From positions 1 to 64,000 of the forward strand of contig JAEXYA010000023.1 in NCBI GenBank assembly GCA_023451825.1: 64,000 nucleotides of DNA, written 5' to 3'. Positions within the stretch are counted from its first letter, which is position 1; every line of letters begins with the position of its first letter. Positions 17,400-26,137 of the stretch are shown piece by piece. The DNA is from Pseudomonadota bacterium. Lineage in GTDB: Bacteria; Pseudomonadota; Alphaproteobacteria; Rhizobiales; Xanthobacteraceae. Made by a program: the position numbers and the translations under genes. The notes beneath the pieces were generated by a model, which made no database searches, was not told the DNA's origin, and saw only the letters and a program-made list of their open reading frames with translations.

Positions 17400-18815
17400 T
17401 CAGGCTCCCGTGGCGGTGAGAACAGGCTGCGATAACTCAGGTGATGAAAGATTAGGATGCGAAGCTGACGCGAGCTTGCCGATCAAGCTGTAGCGCTCGA
17501 GGCTTTCGATCTCGACCGGCAAAATCTGTCCGATGATGTCTTCGGACGCCATCACATGGGCTGGCTGCAGGTAAGCCGTGCGGCCGACGATCTGGCCGGG
17601 ATTGCGGGCGGCGCGCTCGAACAGCACATCGACGGTCTTGCCGACGGCTGCCTTGTTGAAAGCGGCCTGCTGGCTGTCGATCAAACCCTGTAACCGCGCC
17701 AATCGCTCGTCCATGTCGGCCTGTGACACCGTCTCCTGCAACTCCGCAGCCGGCGTGCCCGGACGCGGCGAATACTTGAACGAATACGCGCCAGCGTAAC
17801 CGATTTGTGTGACGAGTGCGAGTGTGTCGGCAAAGTCGCCTTCCGTTTCGCCAGGGAAGCCGACGATGAAATCCGACGTAAAAGCAATGTCTTGGCGTAC
17901 GGTGCGGAAACGGTCGATGACCCGGCGATAGTCGGCCGCCGTATGTTTTCTGTTCATGGCCGCCAGAATCCGGTCCGAGCCGGACTGCACGGGCAGATGC
18001 ACGAAGGGCATCAGCGCCGGCAGATCGCGATGCGCGGCGATCAGCGTATCCTCGACATCGCGGGGATGGCTGGTGGAATAGCGGATGCGCGCGATGCCGG
18101 GGATCTCGGCGAGGCGGAAGATCAGGGTGCCCAGCGCCCACGGCCTGCCATCCGGCCCTTCACCGTGATAGCCGTTGACGTTCTGGCCGATCAGCGTGAT
18201 CTCGCGCACGCCATTGTCTGCCAGCCGCTTGGTATCCTCGACGATCTGCGCCACCGGGCGCGAGACTTCAGCGCCGCGGGTGTAAGGCACCACGCAAAAA
18301 GTGCAAAACTTGTCGCAGCCTTCCTGCACCGTGACGAAAGCGGACACGCCGCGGGCGCGGATCGCAGCCGGCTTCGGCGCCGGCAGGAAGCCGAACTTGT
18401 CCTCCACCGGGAAATCCGTATCCAGCGCGCGCTGGCCAGCCTTGGCCTTGGCGAGCAGCTGCGGCAGGTTGTGATAGCTCTGCGGGCCGACCACGACATC
18501 GACCACCGGCGCACGGCGGATGATCTCGTCGCCCTCGGCCTGGGCGACGCAGCCGGCCACCACGACATTCATCTGCTTGCCGTGCTGGGCCGCCTCGGCC
18601 TTGGCGAGGCGCAGCTTGCCGAGCTCGGAATAGACCTTTTCCGAGGCCTTTTCGCGGATGTGGCAGGTGTTGAGGATCACCAGATCCGCGTCGTCGGGGT
18701 TCTGCGTCTCGATGAATCCCTCGGGCGCCAGCGTGTCCACCATGCGCTGGGCATCGTAGACGTTCATCTGGCAGCCGAAGGATTTGATGTGCAGCTTGCG
18801 CGGCGCGGTGGTCAT
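17400..18815 (-). CDS. miaB: tRNA-2-methylthio-N6-isopentenyladenosine synthase
   Basis: A 471-residue radical-SAM methylthiotransferase that modifies A37 of tRNAs. The UPF0004 domain carries Cys in FGCQMNVYDAQRM, LNTCHIREKA and VVAGCVAQAEG (first Fe-S cluster). The radical-SAM motif CDKFCTFC binds the second cluster, followed by IGQNVNGYHG and a TRAM domain at the C-terminus. It starts the miaB-phoH-ybeY-corC-lnt set, 105 bp after the HAD gene. Confidence 0.97.
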   Translation of the reverse strand: MTTAPRKLHIKSFGCQMNVYDAQRMVDTLAPEGFIETQNPDDADLVILNTCHIREKASEKVYSELGKLRLAKAEAAQHGKQMNVVVAGCVAQAEGDEIIRRAPVVDVVVGPQSYHNLPQLLAKAKAGQRALDTDFPVEDKFGFLPAPKPAAIRARGVSAFVTVQEGCDKFCTFCVVPYTRGAEVSRPVAQIVEDTKRLADNGVREITLIGQNVNGYHGEGPDGRPWALGTLIFRLAEIPGIARIRYSTSHPRDVEDTLIAAHRDLPALMPFVHLPVQSGSDRILAAMNRKHTAADYRRVIDRFRTVRQDIAFTSDFIVGFPGETEGDFADTLALVTQIGYAGAYSFKYSPRPGTPAAELQETVSQADMDERLARLQGLIDSQQAAFNKAAVGKTVDVLFERAARNPGQIVGRTAYLQPAHVMASEDIIGQILPVEIESLERYSLIGKLASASHPNLSSPELSQPVLTATGA

Positions 18816-18920
18816 GGAACCTGAAATCTTGGAGATAGCGCGTCCAGCGCGCAGGGCTCAATTATAGGCTTGCGCCCGGAAAATCCAGCGCCAGCGGCAA
18901 AATATAATCGTTACAACAGG

Positions 18921-19610
18921 TTAGGCCGGATCGAAGGCCCGCGCGCCGGGTACGCCGGCAGCGATCAGCGCCGGCAGCTGCCGCATGTCGTCGAACACCA
19001 GATGGGCTCCGGTGGCGCTCAGGGCCCCTGCGGTGGCCGGGCTGCAATGGGCGCCGCCATGGAAGCCGAACACCGTCATGCCCGCCGCCACGGCCCCCGT
19101 AACCCCGTGGATGCTGTCCTCGATCACCACGCAGCGGGCGGGATCGACGCCCATCTGGGCGGCCGCGAACAAAAACAGGTCCGGCGCCGGCTTGCCGCGC
19201 TCTACCTGCAGCGCCGAATAGAGGTGCTCGCCGAAATGATGGATCAGCTTTGTGGTGGTGAGGCTCGAGCGAATCCGTGTCGGCGTCCCCGAAGATGCCA
19301 CGCATGTTTTCAGCGTCAGCCCGGCCAGCACGTCGCCAATGCCGGCCACCGGCTGCAGGCTCTCGCCGAACACCCGGTCGATCGTCGATCGCAGCGAGTC
19401 CGTATAATCGTCCGGCAGCACGCGGCCCATCTCGGCCTCGACTTCCGCTCGCGCCTCGCGCGCCGAGCGGCCGAGAAAGCGCTCATGCACCTGTGCGGAG
19501 GTGATCGGATAGCCATAGGCCGTCAGCACATCGGCATGCACCACGCAGGCCAATGCCTCGCTGTCGACGAGCACGCCGTCGCAGTCGAAAATGACGAGAT
19601 CGAAGTTCAT
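18921..19610 (-). CDS. HAD-superfamily phosphatase (beta-phosphoglucomutase-like)
   Basis: A 229-residue HAD-IA hydrolase. Motif I is IFDCDGVLVDSE (both Asp present), motif II is CVASSGTPTR, motif III Lys is in ERGKPAPDLFL and motif IV is CVVIEDSIHGVTGA. A helical cap sits between motifs I and II. Substrates could be phosphosugars or phosphoglycolate; none can be assigned. It lies between fur and miaB on the same strand, with a hairpin repeat upstream, so it may have its own promoter. Confidence 0.88.
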   Translation of the reverse strand: MNFDLVIFDCDGVLVDSEALACVVHADVLTAYGYPITSAQVHERFLGRSAREARAEVEAEMGRVLPDDYTDSLRSTIDRVFGESLQPVAGIGDVLAGLTLKTCVASSGTPTRIRSSLTTTKLIHHFGEHLYSALQVERGKPAPDLFLFAAAQMGVDPARCVVIEDSIHGVTGAVAAGMTVFGFHGGAHCSPATAGALSATGAHLVFDDMRQLPALIAAGVPGARAFDPA

Positions 19611-19624
19611 GAAATTATCTCAGT

Positions 19625-19735
19625 CGTCCTTGCGAGGAGCCCTTGCGACGAAGCAATCCAGTCTTCCCTTGTTGCCTTCTGGATTGCTTCGCCCAAACGA
19701 ATTGCTTCGCAATTCGTCGGGGCTCGCAATGACGG
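19625..19735. repeat. Palindromic intergenic repeat, family D
   Basis: Starts CGTCCTTGCGAGGAGCC and ends GGCTCGCAATGACGG, with inner CGACGAAGCAATCCAG and TGGATTGCTTCG arms and a 9-bp hairpin (ACGAATTGC/GCAATTCGT, 19698-19718). It is similar to the 'TTGCGAGGAGC' repeats common in Bradyrhizobium relatives. It lies between fur and the HAD gene. Confidence 0.8.
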
Positions 19736-19747
19736 GAGGGGACAAAG

Positions 19748-20197
19748 TCAGCCCTTCTTGTCCTCGTCGAGCGGCACGCAATACAGTTCGAGCCGGTGAT
19801 CGACGAGCTTGTAGCCGAGCTTCGCGGCTACTTCAGCCTGCAATTTCTCGATCGCTTCAGAAGTGAATTCGATGACGGTCCCGTCACGCAAATTGATCAG
19901 GTGATCGTGATGCGTATCGCGCATGGTCTCGTAGCGCGCACGGCCCTCGCGAAAATCGTGACGCTCGATGATGCCCGCATCCTCGAACAGCTTGACCGTG
20001 CGATACACGGTGGAGATCGAGATCTTGTCATCGATGGCGACGCAGCGGCGATAGAGCTCTTCCACATCGGGATGGTCGTCCGCCTCCGCCAGCACGCGCG
20101 CGATCACGCGGCGCTGTTCGGTCATGCGCATGCCCGTTGCAGCGCAGCGCGCTTCAATCCCGCTTACTTTGGAAGATGTCGATTTCAACGCAGTCAT
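19748..20197 (-). CDS. fur: Fur-family metalloregulator (Fur/Mur)
   Basis: A 149-residue protein. The winged helix spans ~15-85 (RMTEQRRVIARVL, SISTVYRTVKLFEDAG). The metal-binding region contains YETMRDTHHDHLINLRDG and the dimerisation domain follows. No CxxC zinc motif is present, as in alphaproteobacterial Fur/Mur. In this lineage the orthologue often senses Mn rather than Fe, so 'Mur' is equally possible. It lies 42 bp after rimI, probably in the tsaB-rimI-fur operon. Confidence 0.92.
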   Translation of the reverse strand: MTALKSTSSKVSGIEARCAATGMRMTEQRRVIARVLAEADDHPDVEELYRRCVAIDDKISISTVYRTVKLFEDAGIIERHDFREGRARYETMRDTHHDHLINLRDGTVIEFTSEAIEKLQAEVAAKLGYKLVDHRLELYCVPLDEDKKG

Positions 20198-20239
20198 AGA
20201 TCCATTCTCGCCGTGGCTTCTTTTGCCATCCGCGCGGCG

Positions 20240-20728
20240 TCAGGACAAGTCGCGCCGCATGATCAGGGCGTTCAATTCGGCGCCGTCGGCGTCCTTGTAA
20301 TAGCGGTCCCGCTTGCCGACCACCGCGAAGCCGGTGCGATCATAGAGCCGCCGCGCCGGCATGTTGTTTTCCTCCACTTCGAGGAACACGGTGCGCACGC
20401 CGCGGCCGGCGAGATGGCCGAGATGGGTGAGGAATAAATCGCGCGACAGCCCGCGGCCGCGCTGCGCCGGAGAGACGGCGATGGACAGGATTTCGGCTTC
20501 ATCCGCCGCGAGCCGCGATGCGGCAAAGCCGATGATATCGCGGCCCCGCCGCAGCCGATGGATCAGCGTGTTCGGCTCGCGCAGCATCTGGTCGAATTCG
20601 CCGTCGCCCCAGCCGCGATGAAACGATGCGGCGTGCAGTCGCGCCAATGGGGCTGCATCCTTCGGGGTTGCGGCTTCGACCACGGCCGGCGCGCGACGAA
20701 ACAACGGGAACCAGGCGGGCAGTGTCAT
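20240..20728 (-). CDS. rimI: GNAT N-acetyltransferase, RimI type
   Basis: A 162-residue GNAT enzyme. The acetyl-CoA loop is VSPAQRGRGLSRDLFL, motif B is VFLEVEENNMPARRLYDRTGF. RimI acetylates the N-terminus of ribosomal protein S18; the neighbour tsaB supports this assignment. ATG 20728 overlaps the tsaB stop by four bases; a longer in-frame extension lies entirely inside tsaB and is rejected. There is a short N-terminal extension before the GNAT core. Confidence 0.9.
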   Translation of the reverse strand: MTLPAWFPLFRRAPAVVEAATPKDAAPLARLHAASFHRGWGDGEFDQMLREPNTLIHRLRRGRDIIGFAASRLAADEAEILSIAVSPAQRGRGLSRDLFLTHLGHLAGRGVRTVFLEVEENNMPARRLYDRTGFAVVGKRDRYYKDADGAELNALIMRRDLS

Positions 20729-21426
20729 GGGGCCGGCTGCGTCTGGTCGAGGCTGCCCATCAGGCTCGATTGCGGCTTGGCATCGGGCGCGCGCAGATAG
20801 AACGGCCGCGCCAGCGCGGTGTGCGGATCGACGGCGGCGCCAAGCCATCCCACCCAGGAGATTTCAGGCGCCGGCTGTTCGTCGATGGCGACCGGCTGCG
20901 CTGCGTCGGCCGGCCAGCGCGATGCCAGCAGGTTTGCCGCGTTGCCCACCAGATGCGGCGCTCCGAAGCGGGCGGCTTCGATGGCCTCGTCGATCGGGAT
21001 GACGCACGGCCGCTGCAGCGCCGTTCCATTGCCGCTCACCGCCTGGAAATACACATGGTCGTGCCGCGCATCGATGGCGGCGATGACCGGGGCGTCGCCG
21101 TTGCGGGTCACCACCGGCGCCGCATAGGCCGCCAGCGTGGTGACGCCGACCACCGGCTTGCCGGCGGCCAGCCCGATGCCGCGGCCGGCGGAAAGCCCCA
21201 CCCGCAGGCCGGTGAAGCTGCCCGGCCCGGTGGTCACGACGATCCGGTCGAGCTCGGCGAAGGGAATGCCCGATTGCTTCATCACCCGCGCCAGCAGCGG
21301 CATCAGCGCCTCCGCATGGCCGCGCTTCATCGGCTGTGATTCATGCGCGACGAGCTGCCCGGTGCCGGTATCGAGAATTCCGGCGGCGCAGGCGTCAAGG
21401 GCGGTGTCGATGGCGAGAAGCAGCAT
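20725..21426 (-). CDS. tsaB: tRNA threonylcarbamoyladenosine biosynthesis protein TsaB
   Basis: A 233-residue ASKHA-fold partner of TsaD in making t6A37 of tRNA. The N-terminus is LLLAIDTALDACAAGI and the family signature GPGSFTGLRVGLSAGRG is intact. It is the first gene of the tsaB-rimI-fur run. The downstream coupling to rimI is typical of many proteobacteria. Confidence 0.94.
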   Translation of the reverse strand: MLLLAIDTALDACAAGILDTGTGQLVAHESQPMKRGHAEALMPLLARVMKQSGIPFAELDRIVVTTGPGSFTGLRVGLSAGRGIGLAAGKPVVGVTTLAAYAAPVVTRNGDAPVIAAIDARHDHVYFQAVSGNGTALQRPCVIPIDEAIEAARFGAPHLVGNAANLLASRWPADAAQPVAIDEQPAPEISWVGWLGAAVDPHTALARPFYLRAPDAKPQSSLMGSLDQTQPAP

Positions 21427-21806
21427 ATCGGTCAGTCGTTTCGTCAGGCGAACAGGACGCGTCGGATGATGGATTTATAGTATTCCAATGCGAGCAGCGC
21501 CATGCCGCATTCGCCTGAAGCGAGCAATCCCGAATACCGAATTCGCTCAACTATAATATTTATCTTTATCGGCAAGGTATCAAGAAGTGCCCGAACGACG
21601 GGGTTATTCGCGATTTCATCGCGAGTCGTGCATGCGCGCCCGCCGCGATGAGGCGCAATCTAATCTCTCACTTAATCAAATTTTCGGAGATCGGTGAGAC
21701 TTATATACCGGCTGTCGCAGACGTGTCCGACTCACCTGCGTCAGCCGATCTGATTTTGCATTTCACGACGCGATTTCCCGGGAAGTCATAAACAGAAAGT
21801 CATTCG
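21427..21806. other. Gene-free 380-bp region between divergent tsaB and chemoreceptor
   Basis: No coding region is supported. The part 21545-21575 is AT-rich (TATAAT at 21552-21557 on the plus strand; TTGATA/AATATT with 17-bp spacing on the minus strand), and TATATA occurs near 21702. These could serve as promoters for the two divergent genes, but neither has both good boxes. Confidence 0.4.
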
Positions 21807-23486
21807 ATGTTGCAGTGGTTGACAACTATGGCTGCGCGTAACGCGCTTGCCCAGGCAACGGCGATCAACAAATCGCAGGCACTGATCGAATTCGCACCGG
21901 ATGGCACGATCATCACCGCGAACGAGAATTTCCTGACGACCATGGGTTACACGCTGGCCGAAATTCAAGGCAAGCATCACAGCCTGTTCGTGGTGCCTGC
22001 GGCGCGCGACAGCGCCGCCTATCGCGATTTCTGGGCCGTGCTCGGCCGCGGCGTCCATCAGACGGGTGAATTCAAGCGGCTCGGCAAAGGCGGCCGCGAA
22101 GTGTGGATTCACGGCTCCTACAATCCGATTCTGGACGAGGCCGGCAAGCCGGTGCGCATCGTCAAATTCTGCAGCGACATCACCGCGCAGAAACTCCGTG
22201 GTCTGGAAGACAGCGGCAAGGTCGCGGCGATCGAGCGCTCCCAGGCGATGATAGAATTCAACCTGGACGGCACGATCCTGTCGGCCAATCAGATCTTCCT
22301 CGATGCGATGGGCTATTCGCTGAACGAGATCTGCGGCAAGCATCACAGCATGTTCGTGATGCCGGCGGACCGCGACAGCGCCGCCTATCGCGAATTCTGG
22401 GCGAGCCTCAACCGCGGTGAATATCAGGCCGCCGAATACAAACGGCTCGGCAAAGGCGGCAAGGAGGTCTGGATACTGGCCACCTATAATCCGATCCTCG
22501 ACGAGACGGGCAAGCCCATCAAGATCATCAAATTCGCATCCGACGTCACCGAGCAGAAGCTGCGCACGGCGAATTTTTCGGGTCAGATCGAAGCGATCGG
22601 AAAATCGCAGGCGGTGATCGAATTCAACCTCGATGGCATCGTGCTCAACGCCAATGAAAATTTCCTGTCGGTGATGGGTTACGCTTTGTCGGAGATCCAG
22701 GGCCGGCATCACAGCATGTTCGTGCCGGACGGCGAGCGCGGGACCGAAGTCTATGAAGCGTTCTGGTCCAGCCTGCGCCGCGGCGACTATCAGACCGCCG
22801 AATACCAGCGCATCGGCAAGAACGGCAAGCAGGTCTGGATTCAGGCGTCCTATAATCCGATCCTCGATCTCAATGGTGCGCCCTACAAGGTCGTGAAATA
22901 TGCGTCGGACGTCACGGCGCAGGTGATCGCGCGGATGAAGAGTGAGCGCGTGCGCGGCATGATGGAATCGGTGGCCGCCGGCGCCGAGGAGCTCAACGCA
23001 TCGGTGCGCGAAATCACCGAGGCGATGATGAAGTCGCGGGACACGGCCATGTCGGCCGTCGGCAAGGTTGATATCGCGGATGGTCAGGCGCAGCGGCTTT
23101 CCGCGGCGGCGCAGGCGATGACGGGCATCGTCGAATTGATCGGCAATATCACCGGGCAGATCAATCTGCTGGCGCTGAATGCCACGATCGAATCCGCGCG
23201 CGCGGGCGAGGCCGGGCGCGGCTTTGCGGTGGTCGCGTCGGAAGTGAAGAACCTCGCGACACAGGCCAAGCAGGCGACCGACAAGATCTCCAGCGAGATC
23301 AGCAGTCTCAACGGCATTTCCGGCGATGTGGTGGATGCGCTGAACGCGATCAAGAGCGAGATTCAGAACGTCAGCGAATATGTCACCGCCACGGCCGCCG
23401 CCGTGGAGCAGCAAAGCGTGGTGACGAATGAGATGTCGTCCAGCATGCAGCGCGCGGCGGAAGAAGCGGCCAGCATCGGGATGTAA
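21807..23486 (+). CDS. Soluble methyl-accepting chemotaxis protein with three PAS domains
   Basis: A 559-residue protein with no membrane segment and no HAMP, so it is a cytoplasmic receptor. Three PAS domains start at residues 23, 145 and 267; each is exactly 122 residues and contains the motif GKHHS or GRHHS followed by a Phe-Val. Residues ~370-559 form a short signalling domain with the tip ALNATIESARAGEAGRGFAV and SEVKNLATQ. PAS-MCPs of this Aer/BdlA kind sense redox, oxygen or small ligands and pass the signal to CheA. The gene interrupts an otherwise core minus-strand region and is flanked downstream by a family B repeat. No SD is obvious. Ligand unknown. Confidence 0.9.
   Translation: MLQWLTTMAARNALAQATAINKSQALIEFAPDGTIITANENFLTTMGYTLAEIQGKHHSLFVVPAARDSAAYRDFWAVLGRGVHQTGEFKRLGKGGREVWIHGSYNPILDEAGKPVRIVKFCSDITAQKLRGLEDSGKVAAIERSQAMIEFNLDGTILSANQIFLDAMGYSLNEICGKHHSMFVMPADRDSAAYREFWASLNRGEYQAAEYKRLGKGGKEVWILATYNPILDETGKPIKIIKFASDVTEQKLRTANFSGQIEAIGKSQAVIEFNLDGIVLNANENFLSVMGYALSEIQGRHHSMFVPDGERGTEVYEAFWSSLRRGDYQTAEYQRIGKNGKQVWIQASYNPILDLNGAPYKVVKYASDVTAQVIARMKSERVRGMMESVAAGAEELNASVREITEAMMKSRDTAMSAVGKVDIADGQAQRLSAAAQAMTGIVELIGNITGQINLLALNATIESARAGEAGRGFAVVASEVKNLATQAKQATDKISSEISSLNGISGDVVDALNAIKSEIQNVSEYVTATAAAVEQQSVVTNEMSSSMQRAAEEAASIGM
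21873..22970 (+). repeat. Three in-frame 366-bp tandem repeats encoding PAS domains
   Basis: Units run 21873-22238, 22239-22604 and 22605-22970. They encode the matching motifs SQALIEF, SQAMIEF and SQAVIEF at a spacing of exactly 122 codons, with no insertion or deletion between units. This indicates internal duplication within the gene. Confidence 0.85.
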
Positions 23487-23489
23487 TCT

Positions 23490-23578
23490 GTAGGGTGGGC
23501 AAAGGCGCTCTTGCGCCGTGCCCACCTTCAAGTGCACGGCTGGTGACGGTGGGCACGCTACGCTTTGCCCACCCTACA
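23490..23578. repeat. Palindromic repeat, family B, copy 3
   Basis: The same element as at 11350 and 12218, sharing over 40 leading bases with copy 1. It lies four bases after the chemoreceptor stop and 10 bp before the nfu stop, that is, at the downstream edge of the chemoreceptor insertion. Confidence 0.85.
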
Positions 23579-23587
23579 CGCGGCCGA

Positions 23588-24154
23588 TCACATCGGCCGC
23601 ACTTCCTGCACTTCCGGCACAAAATGCTTCAGCAGGTTCTGGATGCCGTGCTGCAGCGTCGCCGTGGATGACGGGCAGCCCGAGCAGGCGCCCTTCATGG
23701 CGAGATAGACGATGCCGTCCTTGAAGCCGCGGAACGTGATGTCGCCGCCGTCATTGGCCACGGCCGGGCGGACGCGGGTCTCGATCAGGTCCTTGATCGT
23801 GTCCACGGTCTCGGCATCGTTCTCGTCGAAGAATTCGTCTTCATCCGAGATGTCGCCTTCGGGGGCGCTGCCATCGGCGAGCAGCGGCGCGCCGGACATG
23901 TAGTGTTCCATGATGGCGCCGAGGATGGCCGGCTTGAGGTGCTGCCAGTCGCTGTCGTCCTTGGTGACGGTGACGAAGTCGGCGCCATAGAATACGCCGG
24001 TGACGCCCTTCACGGCGAACAGCTTTTCCGCCAGCGGCGAACGCGCGGCGGCTTCGGCAGAGGTAAATTCCATGGTGCCGCTGGTCAGCACATCCCGGCC
24101 CGGGATGAATTTCAGCGTGGCGGGATTGGGTGTGGCTTCGGTCTGGATGAACAT
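23588..24154 (-). CDS. NifU-like Fe-S scaffold protein (Nfu)
   Basis: A 188-residue protein. The N-terminal Nfu domain (IQTEATPNPATLKFIPG; residues 1-90) is followed by a NifU C-terminal domain with the cluster-binding CxxC in MKGACSGCPSST. It delivers [4Fe-4S] clusters to target enzymes. ATG 24154 begins the conserved MFIQTEATPNP. Distinct from NfuA of enterobacteria, whose N-domain is a degenerate A-type scaffold. It follows the usp gene by ~190 bp, with a hairpin repeat between. Confidence 0.94.
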   Translation of the reverse strand: MFIQTEATPNPATLKFIPGRDVLTSGTMEFTSAEAAARSPLAEKLFAVKGVTGVFYGADFVTVTKDDSDWQHLKPAILGAIMEHYMSGAPLLADGSAPEGDISDEDEFFDENDAETVDTIKDLIETRVRPAVANDGGDITFRGFKDGIVYLAMKGACSGCPSSTATLQHGIQNLLKHFVPEVQEVRPM

Positions 24155-24247
24155 CGGTTGCTCCTGCGTCGCCGGTTCAAGGCCGGCGCGTGGGGGTGTC
24201 CGTAGCAGATGGCGACGGAAAAGGCACGAATCAAGGTTTCGCAGCTT

Positions 24248-24332
24248 GTCGTCACCCGGCTTGACCGGGTGACCCTGTACACACTGCTGGTCCCGAGTTT
24301 ACTGGATCGCCCGGTCAAGCCGGGCGACGACA
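24248..24332. repeat. Palindromic repeat, family C, copy 1
   Basis: Shares GTTTACTGGATCGCCCGG and TCAAGCCGGGCGA with the copy at 32076-32179, and has outer TGTCGTCACCCGG / CCGGGCGACGACAG arms. It lies between usp and nfu. Confidence 0.8.
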
Positions 24333-24346
24333 GGCTGAGCAGGTGT

Positions 24347-24841
24347 TTACGACAACCCGTCGATATCCAGATCCGTCAAACTTCCCGGCACCACCACTAC
24401 CGGCACCGGGAAGGTCCCCACCATCTTCGAGATCATGGTGACGATCGGTCCCGGCCCCTCGGCGCCGGCGGAGGCCGCCAGCACCAGCATCGAGATATCG
24501 ACATCCTTGTCGATCACATCGAGGATCTGCTCGGTCGGCTCGCCCTCGCGGATCACGCGCTCCGGTGTGATCGCGGCCAGGCCATTGGCGCGGCCCGACG
24601 CGCGGTCCAGCGCGGCATTGGCGCCTTCCTCGGCTTCGGCGCGCATCACTTCGGCGACGCCGAGCCATTGCTGGTTGCGATCCTCGGTTTCGATCACGCG
24701 CAGCATCACCACGCCGCCGCCGACACGCACGGCCCAGCGCGCGGCGTAATACACCGCGCGATCCCATTCCTCGCTGTCATCGACGACCACGAGGCATTTC
24801 GGCTTATGGCCGCTTTCATAACTACGACGCTGAGTGCTCAT
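24347..24841 (-). CDS. Universal stress protein (UspA fold)
   Basis: A 164-residue single-domain Usp. The N-terminus KCLVVVDDSEEWDRAVYYA and the beta-alpha fold are typical, but the ATP loop G-x2-G-x9-G(S/T) is not clearly preserved near the C-terminus (VPVVVVPGSL), suggesting the non-ATP-binding UspA type. Members contribute to survival under stress or anoxia by unknown means. It follows trpS by 133 bp. Confidence 0.82.
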   Translation of the reverse strand: MSTQRRSYESGHKPKCLVVVDDSEEWDRAVYYAARWAVRVGGGVVMLRVIETEDRNQQWLGVAEVMRAEAEEGANAALDRASGRANGLAAITPERVIREGEPTEQILDVIDKDVDISMLVLAASAGAEGPGPIVTMISKMVGTFPVPVVVVPGSLTDLDIDGLS

Positions 24842-24901
24842 GCATGTCCCGATGCTTGGCTCTGTTCAGCCATGCTGCCACGGCGCAGGCGCGTTCGACA
24901 A

Positions 24902-24931
24902 GCGCGATGCAAGCGTGAGCCTGCATCGCGC
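24902..24931 (-). terminator. Possible hairpin terminator after trpS
   Basis: A perfect 10-bp stem (24902-24911 with 24922-24931) with a 10-base loop lies 44 bp after the trpS stop. The downstream T run is weak (CTTGTC), so termination is uncertain; it may instead be a leader structure for usp. Confidence 0.35.
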
Positions 24932-24974
24932 CGATTGTGGCGAAGACATGGACGAGAGTTGGATCTGGTCGCGA

Positions 24975-26045
24975 TTACCGTTTGCGTACAAATCCCATGA
25001 TGTCTTTGACGGACGTCATGGTCTGATCGGCAATTGCGCGCGCGCGGTCGCTGCCATCTGCAAGTACCGCATCCACATAAGCGTGGTCCGCCGACAGCTT
25101 CTTCATCTCATTCGCAACCGGCGACAGTTTTTCGACGGCGAGATCGACGAGATTCGCCTTGAAGCCGGAGAATTGCGCACCGCCGAATTCGCTGAGAATA
25201 TCGGCCTTGGCGCGCCCCGACAGCGCCGCATAGATGCCGACGAGATTGTCGGCTTCCGGCCGCGGCTCGAGGCCTTTTTCTTCCGACGGCAACGGCTCCG
25301 GATCGGTCTTGGCTTTGCGAATCTTTTGCGCGATCGCATCGGCGTCGTCGGTGAGGTTGATGCGCGAATAATCCGACGGATCGGATTTCGACATCTTCTT
25401 GGTGCCGTCGCGCAGGCTCATCACGCGCGTGGCCGGGCCGGTGATCACCGGCTCGGGCTGCGGGAAATACGGACCGACATGACCCTGCTTCGCGATCGAC
25501 TCGGAGAAGTCGTTGTTGAACTTCTGTGCGATGTCGCGCGCGAGTTCGAGATGCTGCTTCTGGTCCTCGCCCACCGGCACATGGGTGGCGCGATACAGCA
25601 AAATGTCGGCGGCCATCAGCACGGGATAGTCGTAGAGACCGACGGACGCGTTTTCGCGGTCCTTGCCGGCCTTTTCCTTGAACTGGGTCATGCGGTTCAG
25701 CCAGCCGAGGCGGGCGACGCAATTGAAGATCCAGGCGAGCTCGGCATGGCCGGCGACCTGGCTCTGGTTGAAGATGATCTGCTTCTTCGGATCGATGCCC
25801 GAGGCGATGAAGGCGGCGGTCACTTCACGGGTGCAGCGGCGCAGCTCGTCGGGGCCGCCCCAGACGGATGGCGCGACGGTGATGGCGTGCATGTCCACGA
25901 CGCAATACAGGCAGCTATACTGCTCCTGCAATTTGACGAAGTTGACGATGGCGCCGAGATAATTGCCGAGATGCAGATTGCCGGTGGGCTGGACGCCCGA
26001 AAAGACGCGCTGGGTGAAAGCGGGTGCCTGTGGAGCAGATGACAT
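24975..26045 (-). CDS. trpS: Tryptophanyl-tRNA synthetase
   Basis: A 356-residue class I synthetase. The HIGH-equivalent is PTGNLHLGNYLGA and the KMSKS loop is TKKMSKSDPSD. It charges tRNA-Trp in the cytoplasm. It lies 92 bp downstream of murJ on the same strand, the usual order in this group. Confidence 0.97.
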   Translation of the reverse strand: MSSAPQAPAFTQRVFSGVQPTGNLHLGNYLGAIVNFVKLQEQYSCLYCVVDMHAITVAPSVWGGPDELRRCTREVTAAFIASGIDPKKQIIFNQSQVAGHAELAWIFNCVARLGWLNRMTQFKEKAGKDRENASVGLYDYPVLMAADILLYRATHVPVGEDQKQHLELARDIAQKFNNDFSESIAKQGHVGPYFPQPEPVITGPATRVMSLRDGTKKMSKSDPSDYSRINLTDDADAIAQKIRKAKTDPEPLPSEEKGLEPRPEADNLVGIYAALSGRAKADILSEFGGAQFSGFKANLVDLAVEKLSPVANEMKKLSADHAYVDAVLADGSDRARAIADQTMTSVKDIMGFVRKR

Positions 26046-26137
26046 AGCCTAGTTCCTTATACGCCCGTGGTGGAATGCGGGCCGCGGCGTCCCATTGCCA
26101 TAGCGGCCGCGCGGCGTCCATGACCAATGTCGTGATC

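Noticed and set aside
21873..22970. Possible CRISPR or satellite array
   Set aside because: The tandem units are 366 bp and in frame, encoding PAS domains.
21786..23537. Long open frame antisense to the chemoreceptor (583 codons)
   Set aside because: Composition is the high-GC mirror of the PAS-MCP gene, with no known domain; the sense gene is certain.
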